A program made the translations under genes and the position numbers. A model generated the notes under the pieces. The model had not been told where the DNA came from and made no database searches. It saw only the letters and a program-made list of their open reading frames with translations. A DNA stretch of 31,639 nt from JBFMDN01 sp040753915. Its GTDB lineage: Bacteria; Desulfobacterota; Desulfomonilia; Desulfomonilales; Desulfomonilaceae. Positions 21,905-30,081 of the stretch are shown here, piece after piece. Every line of letters begins with the position of its first letter. Within the stretch, counting starts at the first letter, position 1. The stretch covers positions 1 to 31,639 of the forward strand of contig JBFMDN010000066.1 in assembly GCA_040753915.1 (NCBI GenBank). The letters run 5' to 3'.

Positions 21905-22118
21905 CGTCTCGCGCGTATCTTCGCGAGGATTATAGTCATTTCCCAGTGTTCTGTCCGAGATGTCTGGTGTGTCGGGTTCCCACGGCGACCCCGGTATTGG
22001 CTCATAGCTTCGTAGGAATTCCGCTGCTCTTCGTGTCGAGTTCCCTGCGATCAGTGCCTAGGCGTCCATACGGCTCGAGTCCCGGCGTGGGAGCACTTTT
22101 CCCGGTCATTGGATTACC

Positions 22119-22147
22119 TTGAGTGAGGATCGTTTTTGAGCTAATGT
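22119..22147 (+). promoter_or_regulatory. Candidate promoter for the small ORF-GNAT pair
   Basis: TTGAGT (22119-22124), a 17-bp spacer and TAATGT (22142-22147) lie 41 bp before the first ATG of the pair. Confidence 0.5.
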
Positions 22148-22187
22148 GTTTACAGGAACCATGGGTTACAGCGAGAGGAGATCTGTC

Positions 22188-22355
22188 ATGGCTATGCCAA
22201 TCACGCCTACCCCGGTCCTCGAAGGAGAAGAAGCGGAGAAGTTTTGGAGCAAAGTCGAATCGGAGAAGGACTACAAACTGGATCTTGTTCCGACCCCTAA
22301 ACTGGAAGAGCTTCGCCGGGAAATCCTTGCCAATGCTGAGCGCCGAAAGAAATAG
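22188..22355 (+). CDS. Small protein upstream of GNAT, possible antitoxin
   Basis: A 55-residue protein: AMPITPTPVLEGEEAEKFWS, then a charged stretch, then DLVPTPKLEELRREILANAE and RRKK. The two 'PTP' turns, the acidic first helix and the basic last helix resemble small proteins often annotated as hypothetical next to GNAT genes. AGGAG lies about 9 nt before ATG 22188. The end overlaps the start of the GNAT gene by 23 bp, so the two are translationally coupled. Size, order and overlap are those of a type II antitoxin, but no ribbon-helix-helix (DUF1778-type) pattern is evident. The antitoxin role is inferred from context alone. Confidence 0.65.
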   Translation: MAMPITPTPVLEGEEAEKFWSKVESEKDYKLDLVPTPKLEELRREILANAERRKK

Positions 22356-22944
22356 CATATTGTATCTCGGTTGGAAGCTGGAGCCGATCACTCCTGAAGC
22401 TCTTCTTCTTGGCTTTGACTGCGGCAATGAGGACTTGAACAGTTTTTACAGAGATGAGCTTTGGCAGCACGAAGAGGAGTTGATAACCAAGTCGTACATC
22501 TTTTTTCCTGAGGGTGCCACCGTCCGAGAAGCGGAGCCTCCGGCAGCTTTTATCAGTTTCTGCAATGATGCTGTGCTCAAGGCTCGTTTCACAAGAGGGG
22601 AATGGAAGAAGGTCGTTAGAGAGGTGCCATTCCGGAAGCGGTACAGTGCACTGCCTGGCGTCAAGATTGCTCGTTTGGGTGTCCAGAAGGGATACAAGAG
22701 AAAGGGGGTCGGATCGGCTCTCTTGAATATAACTAAGCTGTTGTTCTTGACCAACAATCGGACGGGGTGCAGATTCATCACGGTGGACGCGTACAATACA
22801 GAAGAAGCTATAGGTATGTACAGAAAGAATTACTTTGCTTTCATGACTGATACCGACAAAGATAACGAAACAAGGATCATGTACTATGACCTAGCCCGGA
22901 GTATTGGGCAACCTTCTGTTGGCACCTCGATGACAGTTTCTTGA
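22333..22944 (+). CDS. GNAT-family acetyltransferase, toxin-antitoxin-like context
   Basis: A 203-residue acetyltransferase. ATG 22333 lies inside the end of the small ORF; recognisable homology starts soon after (LGWKLEPITPEALLLGFDCG, NEDLNSFYRDELWQHEEEL). The N-terminal 'F.CGN.DLN.FL' pattern is common to GNAT proteins of TacT-like and related TA-associated groups. The acetyl-CoA loop is ARLGVQKGYKRKGVGSALLN. Motif B follows as CRFITVDAYNTEEAIGMYRK. The catalytic residue is not assignable by eye. TacT-type toxins acetylate aminoacyl-tRNA, but this one is paired with a non-RHH partner, so its target remains open. An ordinary metabolic or protein acetyltransferase is the alternative. Confidence 0.85.
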   Translation: MLSAERNSILYLGWKLEPITPEALLLGFDCGNEDLNSFYRDELWQHEEELITKSYIFFPEGATVREAEPPAAFISFCNDAVLKARFTRGEWKKVVREVPFRKRYSALPGVKIARLGVQKGYKRKGVGSALLNITKLLFLTNNRTGCRFITVDAYNTEEAIGMYRKNYFAFMTDTDKDNETRIMYYDLARSIGQPSVGTSMTVS

Positions 22945-23067
22945 CTCGATCTGGTCCGCGGTTCCCATATCCTCATGTCTCGGATGGGCTCACCAAGCTA
23001 GATTTCAGCTATTTCCAGAAACCGAATTTGCACACCGAGCCTTTTGCACCGCGCCGAGAAGCTTCGC

Positions 23068-23166
23068 CGAGGATCAACGTCAGAGCGAGCGGTTCCCGTA
23101 GCGCCGGCATCGTCGCGATTCTCGCAATCGCCTATTGGTTGAGAATCACCGGCAAGATGCCAACGC
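23068..23166 (+). repeat. Degenerate intergenic repeat, copy B with GTAGCGCCGGC arm
   Basis: It begins with the CGAGGATCAACGTCAGA block shared with 21864-21904. It continues through CCCGTAGCGCCGGCATCGTCG and imperfect palindromic sequence (GATTCTCGCAAT...GGTTGAGAATCACCGGC). The GTAGCGCCGGC arm recurs in reverse at 25564-25575. The flanking DNA from 22945 to 23359 holds no convincing gene. Confidence 0.5.
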
Positions 23167-23359
23167 TACAAAATTGCTCGACTGGCTATTCCACCAAATT
23201 GAGTGGGATATGGATTGAGGGGGGGCTCTTGCACGAACCACGCTGCCACGCATCGAACATGCGTGCCAGCTATCACTTGTGAAAGCTACAGTGGACCGTG
23301 GACAGTTTTCCCACGCGGTCGTGTACGGCTCAGTTTACGAATTGGGCCCGGACCTATTT

Positions 23360-24148
23360 TCAATGCGGTCCAATCACACCGTCCAGTGCGTACAAAGCAG
23401 CACCCAGAGCGCCTGTTACCTGGGGATGGGGAGGAATGTGAACGGGGCAGCTTGTGTGCTCTTTGACGATTTCAGCGAGGAACGGATTGTGCTGTATGAC
23501 CCCTCCGGTCAAGACTACCGTGTCGGTGAGGGTATCCATTTCCAGGACCCGTTTCACGACTGAATGGAACAGGCCCCGGACTATGTGATCCACCTTATGT
23601 CCCTGCTTGATTTTTTCGAGCACTTCCGTGGCAGAGAATACGGTGCAATAGCTCCCGAGGGTCACTTCTCCATCCGCATTCGCTGCAAGGTGATTCAGAT
23701 CTTCAAGAGGCAGGCGGAGCCTCAACGCCATTTCTTCCAAGAACGCCCCGGTTCCTGCAGCGCATTTCCTGTTCATTTTGAAGCTGACCCGTTTGCCGTT
23801 CCCGTCGAGCTTGATAATCTTGTTGTCCTGCCCGCCGATGTCTATGACTGTGAGCGGCCCGGGGAAATAGTGCAAACAGCCTCTTCCGTGGCACGATATC
23901 TCAGTCAAGCTTTTCGTTGCGAATGCCACGCTGTTGCGACCGTATCCCGTAGAGACGATCTTGTCCACGTCTCCACTGGTGAGACCCGCTTGAGAAAGGC
24001 ACTCATCCCACGCCTGCATTGATGCTAATGCGAAATCGGTAGCGGAGTATACGACCGTGCCCGCCAGGACGCGGGATTCCGCGTCCACGATCACCGCCTT
24101 GGTCGTCACGGACCCCACATCGATGCCGCCCGCAAATCTGCGCTTCAT
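23360..24148 (-). CDS. BcrA/BadF/HgdC-type ATPase activator
   Basis: A 262-residue ASKHA-fold ATPase that donates low-potential electrons, with ATP hydrolysis, to a partner of the 2-hydroxyacyl-CoA dehydratase/benzoyl-CoA reductase superfamily. Signatures are AGGIDVGSVTTKAVIVD, the phosphate-2 motif TVIDIGGQDNKII and LTGGVIQHNPFLAEIV. The two cysteines that hold the [4Fe-4S] cluster between the homodimer subunits are in RKCAAGTGAF (129) and GSYCTVFSATEV (168), 39 residues apart as in HgdC (127/166). ATG 24148 is chosen for its GGAAG; TTG 24157 three codons upstream is possible. It lies 13 bp or less after the HgdB-like gene, its obvious electron acceptor. Confidence 0.93.
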   Translation of the reverse strand: MKRRFAGGIDVGSVTTKAVIVDAESRVLAGTVVYSATDFALASMQAWDECLSQAGLTSGDVDKIVSTGYGRNSVAFATKSLTEISCHGRGCLHYFPGPLTVIDIGGQDNKIIKLDGNGKRVSFKMNRKCAAGTGAFLEEMALRLRLPLEDLNHLAANADGEVTLGSYCTVFSATEVLEKIKQGHKVDHIVRGLFHSVVKRVLEMDTLTDTVVLTGGVIQHNPFLAEIVKEHTSCPVHIPPHPQVTGALGAALYALDGVIGPH

Positions 24149-24161
24149 GGCTTCCAAACGC

Positions 24162-25409
24162 CTATAATTTCCTCTGATCGAGTTGTTCGACGAACGCCTC
24201 GATATTCGTCTTCGTCTGTTCCTCCGAATAGCACCGTAAATCGTTCAGGTCCCCGTTGATCACCAATGTGGGGAGATTCAATCGCGAGGTCATTCTTTGT
24301 GGCATTCCATACCTGCTATTGGAATTGTTGGGGCATGTTTTCGCATCGTGAAATATTACCCCGTCCACGGAAAACTCCCGTATCCAGGCATCCATGTACG
24401 CCTCTTTGAAGGATTCGTCACGGACTATGAACAGCTCGGTGTAGGCGCGCGCCATGGATTCGAAGGGCTGGGCAGGATCGAATGCGTCGAAAATCCAGCT
24501 ATTGCAGTAGGTGGAGGCGACCACATTTGTTTTCAATGCGGAGAAGAGCTCGCTGAGGTCCCTCAGTTTTCCCCAGATTGGCATCCCATCCCAGTACAGC
24601 CTGTGCTTTTCGCCAGAAACCGCGGCAACTCCGCACTCGATTCGTTCCTTCAGCTCCGTCAGGAGCAGCTCGTAGTACCCGATCGCCTCCGGCAATCCTC
24701 GCAAGACTACCGCGGGCGCCATGTGAATCGTCGCGTCGAAAAAGGTCAACGGTGCGGGCGTCACAGCTCCGCATTCCAGGACCTTGCGCCACAGCTCCGT
24801 GCATCTCTTAGCAAGGCCCACGGTCTCGCGCAGTTTGTCGATGTCGAACCGATTGCCTGACACCTCCTCGAGGGTCGGAATCATGGCTTTCATCTGCTCT
24901 ACCAGGTCGTCAATATGGTACCGTTCCACGGACTTGATATTCCGATGCGTATGAACTCCGATCAGGGGCACGTTCCATTCCCGGGCGTAAAAGGCGAACC
25001 AATCCTGCACATCTCTACACTGGTTGGTGTTGTAAACGAGGATATCGGCTTTCGGTATGGATTCTAGCCCGTACGCTTTGGTCAGCGGTGTGGTGCCCTT
25101 GAGATATGCGCCCACGTCCGCGGTGAGGTACGAACAGATGTCGGGAGAATAGCCGACCGCATTCGCGGCAGGGATCACGTCCGTAGCCATGCGGGTGGCG
25201 CCGAGAAGAGCACCATGATTCTCCGGATAGTAGACCAGGAATCCCATGGCGTGGAGCAGCTCAGCAGGCCCCACTGAGGTGCACCATGCCACCTTCTTGT
25301 TCCCGTCCTTCTTCGCTCTGTCGAGCGAAAGAAAATGGTCTGCCATGAGCCGTTTCATCTCAGACGTCGCTGCAATAGCCCTTCGGCCACTCTTGTCCGT
25401 TTCTGCCAT
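24162..25409 (-). CDS. 2-hydroxyacyl-CoA dehydratase/benzoyl-CoA reductase (HgdB/BcrB-BcrC) family protein
   Basis: A 415-residue Fe-S protein of the HGD-D superfamily. Conserved cysteine contexts are WCTSVGPAELLHAMGF (Cys43), SPDICSYLTADVGAYLKG (Cys92), VYNTNQCRDVQDWFAFYA (Cys131), VASTYCNSWIFDAFD, FHDAKTCPNNSNSRYGMPQR and NGDLNDLRCYSEEQ. The first three are the likely cluster ligands. Its activator follows directly, but there is no second (HgdA-type) subunit and no BcrA-D set. It may therefore act as a homodimer, as do the YjiM/double-cubane cluster proteins (DCCP) that pair with a dedicated reductase. The substrate is unknown: hydroxyacyl-CoA dehydration, aromatic ring reduction or small-molecule reduction are all possible. 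GGAG lies about 7 nt before ATG 25409. Confidence 0.9.
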   Translation of the reverse strand: MAETDKSGRRAIAATSEMKRLMADHFLSLDRAKKDGNKKVAWCTSVGPAELLHAMGFLVYYPENHGALLGATRMATDVIPAANAVGYSPDICSYLTADVGAYLKGTTPLTKAYGLESIPKADILVYNTNQCRDVQDWFAFYAREWNVPLIGVHTHRNIKSVERYHIDDLVEQMKAMIPTLEEVSGNRFDIDKLRETVGLAKRCTELWRKVLECGAVTPAPLTFFDATIHMAPAVVLRGLPEAIGYYELLLTELKERIECGVAAVSGEKHRLYWDGMPIWGKLRDLSELFSALKTNVVASTYCNSWIFDAFDPAQPFESMARAYTELFIVRDESFKEAYMDAWIREFSVDGVIFHDAKTCPNNSNSRYGMPQRMTSRLNLPTLVINGDLNDLRCYSEEQTKTNIEAFVEQLDQRKL

Positions 25410-25456
25410 AATCTTCTCCGCAAGAGGGGAAATTCGATGGATTATCGTCTGAAGTG

Positions 25457-25485
25457 ATCATAAGCTCCAGCGGGCCCAAAGTCAA
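25457..25485 (-). promoter_or_regulatory. Strong candidate sigma-70 promoter for the HgdB/activator operon
   Basis: On the minus strand TTGACT (25485-25480), a 17-bp spacer and TATGAT (25462-25457) are close to consensus. It lies 48 bp upstream of the HgdB-like start codon. Confidence 0.65.
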
Positions 25486-25507
25486 GCTGGGAGCCTCGAT
25501 CAAGCGT

Positions 25508-25583
25508 GCCGGCCGTTCGTATGCGAAGAGTACGCCTCATTGTGGCAAGAATACCGGCGAGAAGCCGGCGCTACGAGAGACCC
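25508..25583 (-). repeat. GTAGCGCCGGC palindromic repeat, copy C
   Basis: On the minus strand it reads CGTAGCGCCGGCTTCTCGCC, then GGTATTCTTGCC, with a GCCGGC/GCCGGT palindromic core. It shares the arm with 23097-23108. It is intergenic, between the HgdB promoter and MITE copy 3. Confidence 0.55.
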
Positions 25584-25621
25584 GAGTCACGAATCCCCGG
25601 GTAGGGGCTGATTACAGAAAC

Positions 25622-25828
25622 TGTTTCAAAACTCGGGAAACAGCAGAAAAAGCGGTACGGTGAGGGGTGATACTGCCCATGGAGCCCTCACCCCACCTTC
25701 TCCCAGAGGAAGAGGGCTCTGTGATTCCGGGCGGTTGCAAGTCCCCTCTCCCTTCGGAAGAGGGCTAGGGTAAGGATGCAAAAAAAGAAGCGTGCCACGA
25801 TCCTCACATTTGCCGCAATTCCGAGACA
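25622..25828 (+). repeat. MITE-like repeat, copy 3 (divergent)
   Basis: TGTTTCAAAACTCGGGA at 25622 and the end AATTCCGAGACA at 25828 correspond to the termini of copy 2. Between them are the CCCTCACCCCACCTTCTCCC and CCCCTCTCCCTTCGGAAGAG arms and CGTGCCACGATCCTCAC, all recognisable but drifted. Orientation is as in copy 1. It fills most of the gap between the HgdB operon promoter and the 3' end of rdgB; the remainder (25829-25978) shows nothing. Confidence 0.75.
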
Positions 25829-25978
25829 GTTTCTACAAACCCGCGCTCTTCCGAAGACCGTTTTCGGCGTCTCCCCTCCGAAACTGTGTGCCCAGGCTAG
25901 CCATTCTCGACGCGTGTCACCGCGATCGGCACAACAGCAATGCCAGCAACACGCAATCGCATTTCCGCCACGGTGTCC

Positions 25979-26587
25979 TCAGGTCAAAGAATGCCGAAGG
26001 TACTCCCCGAGCTGCCTCAGAGCCCGACCTCGGTGGCTCACAGCGTTCTTCGAGTCCCGATCCATTTGCGCGAAAGTGCGGCCAGACTCCTCATGAAAGA
26101 AAATGGGATCGTACCCGAACCCCTTGGTTCCACGAAGCTCTCGCGTTATTCGCCCTTCGCACTGGCCGTGAAATACTGTCTCCTGACCATCGGGCCATGC
26201 GAGAACAAGCACGCACACGAATCGCGCGGAACGCCTGTCATCGGAGACGTCAGCCATTTCCTCGAGAATGGCCGCGCACCTTTCTTGGTCTGAAACTGTC
26301 TCGCTCACGTAACGAGCAGAATGAACGCCGGGCCTGCCGCCGAGAGCATCCACACACAGTCCGGAATCATCGGCCAGAGTAGGCATGCCGGTGGATCGGG
26401 CTATTTCTCTGGCCTTTTTGCGTGCGTTTTCTTCAAAGGTGACCCCGTCTTCGACAACATCTGGGACGGGCCCCACATCCTCAAGTGACAGGAATTCCAC
26501 GGGAAGATCTCGACCTAGGTCCTTGATCTCCCTAATCTTTCCCTCATTGCGTGTTGCCAACAGTATCCGTGATGGTATTGAACCCAT
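25979..26587 (-). CDS. rdgB: dITP/XTP pyrophosphatase (RdgB/HAM1)
   Basis: A 202-residue nucleotide-pool sanitising enzyme that hydrolyses ITP, dITP and XTP to monophosphates. Family motifs occur in order: ILLATRNEGKIREIKDL at the N-terminus, VTFEENARKKAREIA, LADDSGLCVDALGGRPGVHS, GTKGFGYDPIFF and AVSHRGRALRQLGEYL at the C-terminus. Length is normal. It starts 31 bp after the penicillin-acylase-like gene on the same strand and is probably the last gene of that operon. ATG 26587 has no better alternative. Confidence 0.97.
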   Translation of the reverse strand: MGSIPSRILLATRNEGKIREIKDLGRDLPVEFLSLEDVGPVPDVVEDGVTFEENARKKAREIARSTGMPTLADDSGLCVDALGGRPGVHSARYVSETVSDQERCAAILEEMADVSDDRRSARFVCVLVLAWPDGQETVFHGQCEGRITRELRGTKGFGYDPIFFHEESGRTFAQMDRDSKNAVSHRGRALRQLGEYLRHSLT

Positions 26588-26618
26588 GTTTCGCGCGGTA
26601 AGCCTCTTCTTCCGGGGG

Positions 26619-29054
26619 TTATTTCATTGTCACAGCAGGTTGTCGGGACGGTTTGAAGAGAATTGTGGAAGATCGGGTCTTTTGTATGTCCGAAACAACG
26701 AGAGGATCACCCAGCGATCTTCCGGCGAGCCACGCTCTGGTCTGGTCCTTGTAGTGGGTAGAGAAAAAGTGAGCCGAGCTTCCCAACGGCGTGATGCTCG
26801 AAACCATAGGAGGATCCGTCATGTCTGACACGTGTTTCAGCGAGACCCCCTCCAGGACTCGATACGGATAGGCCAACGATGATCCGGAGTAATCGATCGT
26901 GTCCTCCGATCCCCGATACGATATGGGCCCAACGTCGTAAAGGATTTCGAGGAATCGGGACCGCTCCGTGAGCGGGTGCCGAAATTCCGCGCGATGGATC
27001 TCGCCCCAATGCCAGTGTTTGAGGTCCGCGCCCAGCAGCTTGGTCCCTTGATGCACGGCTTCTCTAAAACTCTTTGTCAGAATGCTCTGTGGATCTCGGT
27101 CACCGATCCACGCTTTCTGACCGGACAGAAACACCTTTGTCACCATTCGCGATGCAGCGGAACTGAACGCGGTGAATCCCTGATAGAGCTCCTCACCTAG
27201 TGGAGCGCGAAGAAGCTCCTTCACGAGAGACTTGTAGGTCAGGCCAAATAGAGCAGCGCCGGCGCTATCGCGTTTCATGTCGTGATCCCAGGCCGAGAGA
27301 ATTTTTCGTGCCTCTTCCTCCGGCCCGCTCTTGGTTCCTTCCTTCTCAACCGCGTTCAAAACCAGAGGACATAGGCTCTGTGCGAGCGGAGAGACTGTAT
27401 CGTTGAGGATCCGCTGAAAGCTCTCGCGAAAGTGAGGCGCACCCTGCTCGAGAAGCAAGCGCACCCGGTCGGCTCGAGAATCGGGGCTCCAATAGCAGCT
27501 CACGAAATAGGGATAGCCGTCACCGCCCGGCCTGCCGTCCGCCACCACGGCCATGCCTGCAGAGGGATTATTGGACGAGGGGAGATCCGCAAAGGGGATG
27601 AATCCGACCCAGTCATGGACGCCCGTCCACGCTGGCATGGGCACAATGCCGTCACTTCCTCTCGGTCTGATGGGAACGAGCCCCGCTGTCTGGGCTCCCC
27701 AGTTTCCCTTTTCATCGGCCCACACGACCTCGAGACACGGTGCTCTTAGCGTGGCCAAGGAATTCTTCAATCCGTTGCCGTTAGGCGCGCGATTCAACCA
27801 ATAGAAGGACCGCACCAGCCCTAGCCCGTAAGCTGCCGTCCACCGAAGCGAGAGAGCTTTGGAATTCCGTACATCGGAAACCAGGGGTCCGTGATCGGTG
27901 AATTTCATCGTGCGGGTGACCGCAGAACGGTCTCGTATGCGAAACGCTTCGTTCGAGAGTCGGACCTTCACGGGCCGGTCCACTCGCCAGAAGCTCTCCG
28001 CTTCATCGGTGTCCATCCGTTCGATGTAGAGATCCGCGTCGTCCACAGGCGTGGAAATGCTTCCCCAACTGACTTGACCGTTCGTGCCCGCCATAGCCAC
28101 TGGCACACCGGGAACGAAAACCCCGGAGAGGCGGAAATCTCCTGCCACCAACCTTGCCCGATACCAGAATCCCGGAGCGCTGAGCACCTGGTAGGTCGAG
28201 CAGGCTGTCATCGGTTTTCCGCTGCGTGTGATCTGCGGTCCGACAGCCCATGCGCATCCGCCACGGAATCCTGGAAATCGCTCGTAGTCGTGCCATCCCC
28301 CTGCCACAGAGAAGAGTGGTCCTCTGGGCTCCCAGCCGATGAGATCCGAGACGATAAGCGGTTCAGGCGCGGCAGGATCCGTGGGGAATAGCTGGAGAGC
28401 TTTCTCTCTCCCCAGGTGTCCCAATATTCGGGTCATGAGTGGATCGACTCTCGGCGCGTAGGAGCTCTCCCATGCAAGCCCAAGCACGATGGACATGACG
28501 TCTTCCGGCGTGAACGGCCGAGGTTGATACTCCAGGAAAGAAAATTCGACGGGACGCTTTTTCGTGTGGGTAGCTATGTACCGGTTGATTCCCGTCACGA
28601 ACCTGTGCAGCCAGGTCCGCTCCCGTTCCCCAAGCTGCTCTCTTTCGACGAGATTGCCGCATGCTGCTGACAATGACCGCATGAGATAGTCCCGTTCCAG
28701 GTACGCGGGACCGAAGACTTCAGCCAGCTTCCCCTGGCCTGCCCGGCGAAGGTAGTCCATTTGCCAGAGACGATCCTGCGCCATGACGTACCCGAGAACC
28801 TGTGCCACGTCCTCTTCTGTCTGCCCAATGATGCCGGGAATTCCGTTTCCGTCGCGGACTACCTGCACTTCAGCGGACAGCCCTGGTGTTTCAACGTGGG
28901 CGTCAGTCTGTGGAAGGAGAGACAGGGCGAAGAAGTAGATCCAGACGGCTCCAGCACCACCCAACAAGATCAATACCACGGGAATTATCGTGAAGATCCT
29001 CAGCAACCATGCCGGATCGATGTCGGCTTTGAGGAATTGCTTGAGGACGTTCAT
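26619..29054 (-). CDS. Penicillin acylase family (S45) protein with atypical nucleophile region
   Basis: An 811-residue Ntn-hydrolase homologue. One N-terminal membrane helix (about 15-42, LLRIFTIIPVVLILLGGAGA) anchors or exports it. The alpha-chain part (VQVVRDGNGIPGIIGQTEED, VLGYVMAQDRLWQMDYLRRA, GQGKLAEVFGPAYLERD) is typical. In active members the beta chain begins with Ser, as in GSNNWAV. Here the region reads FRGGCAWAVGPQITRSGKPM, with Gly at the expected Ser and a Cys (267) one residue later; the usual NDPH that follows is ACSTYQ. The later PGVPVAMAGTNGQVSWGSIS, DDADLYIERM and NWGAQTAGLVPIRP segments are conserved. It could be a Cys-nucleophile variant or an inactive relative. Its ATG overlaps the meaB stop as ATGA, so it is coupled to meaB. 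Confidence 0.88.
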   Translation of the reverse strand: MNVLKQFLKADIDPAWLLRIFTIIPVVLILLGGAGAVWIYFFALSLLPQTDAHVETPGLSAEVQVVRDGNGIPGIIGQTEEDVAQVLGYVMAQDRLWQMDYLRRAGQGKLAEVFGPAYLERDYLMRSLSAACGNLVEREQLGERERTWLHRFVTGINRYIATHTKKRPVEFSFLEYQPRPFTPEDVMSIVLGLAWESSYAPRVDPLMTRILGHLGREKALQLFPTDPAAPEPLIVSDLIGWEPRGPLFSVAGGWHDYERFPGFRGGCAWAVGPQITRSGKPMTACSTYQVLSAPGFWYRARLVAGDFRLSGVFVPGVPVAMAGTNGQVSWGSISTPVDDADLYIERMDTDEAESFWRVDRPVKVRLSNEAFRIRDRSAVTRTMKFTDHGPLVSDVRNSKALSLRWTAAYGLGLVRSFYWLNRAPNGNGLKNSLATLRAPCLEVVWADEKGNWGAQTAGLVPIRPRGSDGIVPMPAWTGVHDWVGFIPFADLPSSNNPSAGMAVVADGRPGGDGYPYFVSCYWSPDSRADRVRLLLEQGAPHFRESFQRILNDTVSPLAQSLCPLVLNAVEKEGTKSGPEEEARKILSAWDHDMKRDSAGAALFGLTYKSLVKELLRAPLGEELYQGFTAFSSAASRMVTKVFLSGQKAWIGDRDPQSILTKSFREAVHQGTKLLGADLKHWHWGEIHRAEFRHPLTERSRFLEILYDVGPISYRGSEDTIDYSGSSLAYPYRVLEGVSLKHVSDMTDPPMVSSITPLGSSAHFFSTHYKDQTRAWLAGRSLGDPLVVSDIQKTRSSTILFKPSRQPAVTMK

Positions 29055-30013
29055 GGGGCTCCTCTTCCCAAGAGGCTGTGAACCAGCTCCTCGCTGACTG
29101 CGTACGGGTCTTTTTTCTTTTCCGCGATCTCTTCGATGACCGCCTCCAAGCTATCTATTCCCCCGAGAAGCTTGAGAGAATTCTCGATGAGGCCTTCTTT
29201 GAGGAGATCCAGCAACTGGTTGCGAACCCTGTCCCGCTCCAATTTCTTGAGCTCACCAGCTCCCTGTTCCAGGAGAAACTTCCTATGCTCTACGATGGCC
29301 TGGTAGAGCTCGTCAACCCCCTCGTCGTTCAGAGCTGCTGCACCGATTACGGGAGGATTCCAGGCAGACTGGCTCGCGCGCGGTCCGGCCATTTCCAGCA
29401 TCATTCTGATCTCTCGGATCGTTTTCGCTGCGCCCTCTCGGTCGGCCTTGTTGACCACGAAAATGTCCCCGATCTCCATGAGACCCGCTTTTATGGCCTG
29501 AATGTCGTCCCCCATACCCGGAATGGTGATGAGAACCGTGGTGTGGGCATTGTGGACGATGTCGACCTCGTCTTGCCCCACTCCAACGGTCTCGACGATG
29601 ATGACTTCTTTGCCCATCGCTTGCAGAACAACAATAGCATCTGCGGTGGAACGAGTGAGCCCTCCAAACTTTCCTCTTGTCGCGAGAGACCGTATGAACA
29701 CCCCGTCGTCCAGGAAGTGCTTCTGCATTCGGATCCTGTCGCCTAGGATGGCGCCCCCGGTGAAAGGGCTGGTCGGGTCCACCGCGAGGACCCCTACGGT
29801 TTTCCCGTCGCGACGGAACCGCGTGACGATCCGATCCACCAGCGTGGATTTGCCCACGCCGGGCGACCCGGTAAAGCCGATGATATGCGACTTCCCCGTG
29901 TACCGATAGAGCTCGGCCAGATCTTTCAGCACCTCGCGGTCTCCGTCGTCGATACGGCGGATCATCCGCGCCGTGGCTCGAACGTCACCGTTGATGATCT
30001 TCTGTACGGACAA
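29051..30013 (-). CDS. meaB: MeaB/ArgK-type GTPase, chaperone of methylmalonyl-CoA mutase
   Basis: A 320-residue G3E-family P-loop GTPase that guards and reloads the cobalamin cofactor of methylmalonyl-CoA mutase or related acyl-CoA mutases. Walker A is GSPGVGKST (49-57). VLAVDPTSPFTGGAILGDRI, RSLATRGKFGGLTRSTADAI, VETVGVGQDEVDIVHNAH and FVVNKADREGA (NKxD) are all present. The dimerisation helix is at the C-terminus. No mutase gene is in the window; its partner may lie elsewhere. It lies 68 bp after the acyl-CoA dehydrogenase gene, which suits a branched-chain or propionate acyl-CoA pathway. Its stop overlaps the next gene's start. Confidence 0.97.
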   Translation of the reverse strand: MSVQKIINGDVRATARMIRRIDDGDREVLKDLAELYRYTGKSHIIGFTGSPGVGKSTLVDRIVTRFRRDGKTVGVLAVDPTSPFTGGAILGDRIRMQKHFLDDGVFIRSLATRGKFGGLTRSTADAIVVLQAMGKEVIIVETVGVGQDEVDIVHNAHTTVLITIPGMGDDIQAIKAGLMEIGDIFVVNKADREGAAKTIREIRMMLEMAGPRASQSAWNPPVIGAAALNDEGVDELYQAIVEHRKFLLEQGAGELKKLERDRVRNQLLDLLKEGLIENSLKLLGGIDSLEAVIEEIAEKKKDPYAVSEELVHSLLGRGAP

Positions 30014-30081
30014 GAATTTCCTTTCCCTGCTCTTGCGCGGGCGGGTCGGTCCACCTGCCGGTCCGTTTCCGCGGGGTAAGC

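Noticed and set aside
21778..22122. 114-codon plus-strand ORF after the response regulator
   Set aside because: It runs through repeat-like sequence, lacks a ribosome-binding site and has no protein-like pattern.
22123..22332. Longer GNAT start giving 273 residues
   Set aside because: The upstream part is the shadow of the 55-codon ORF in another frame; homology begins just after ATG 22333.
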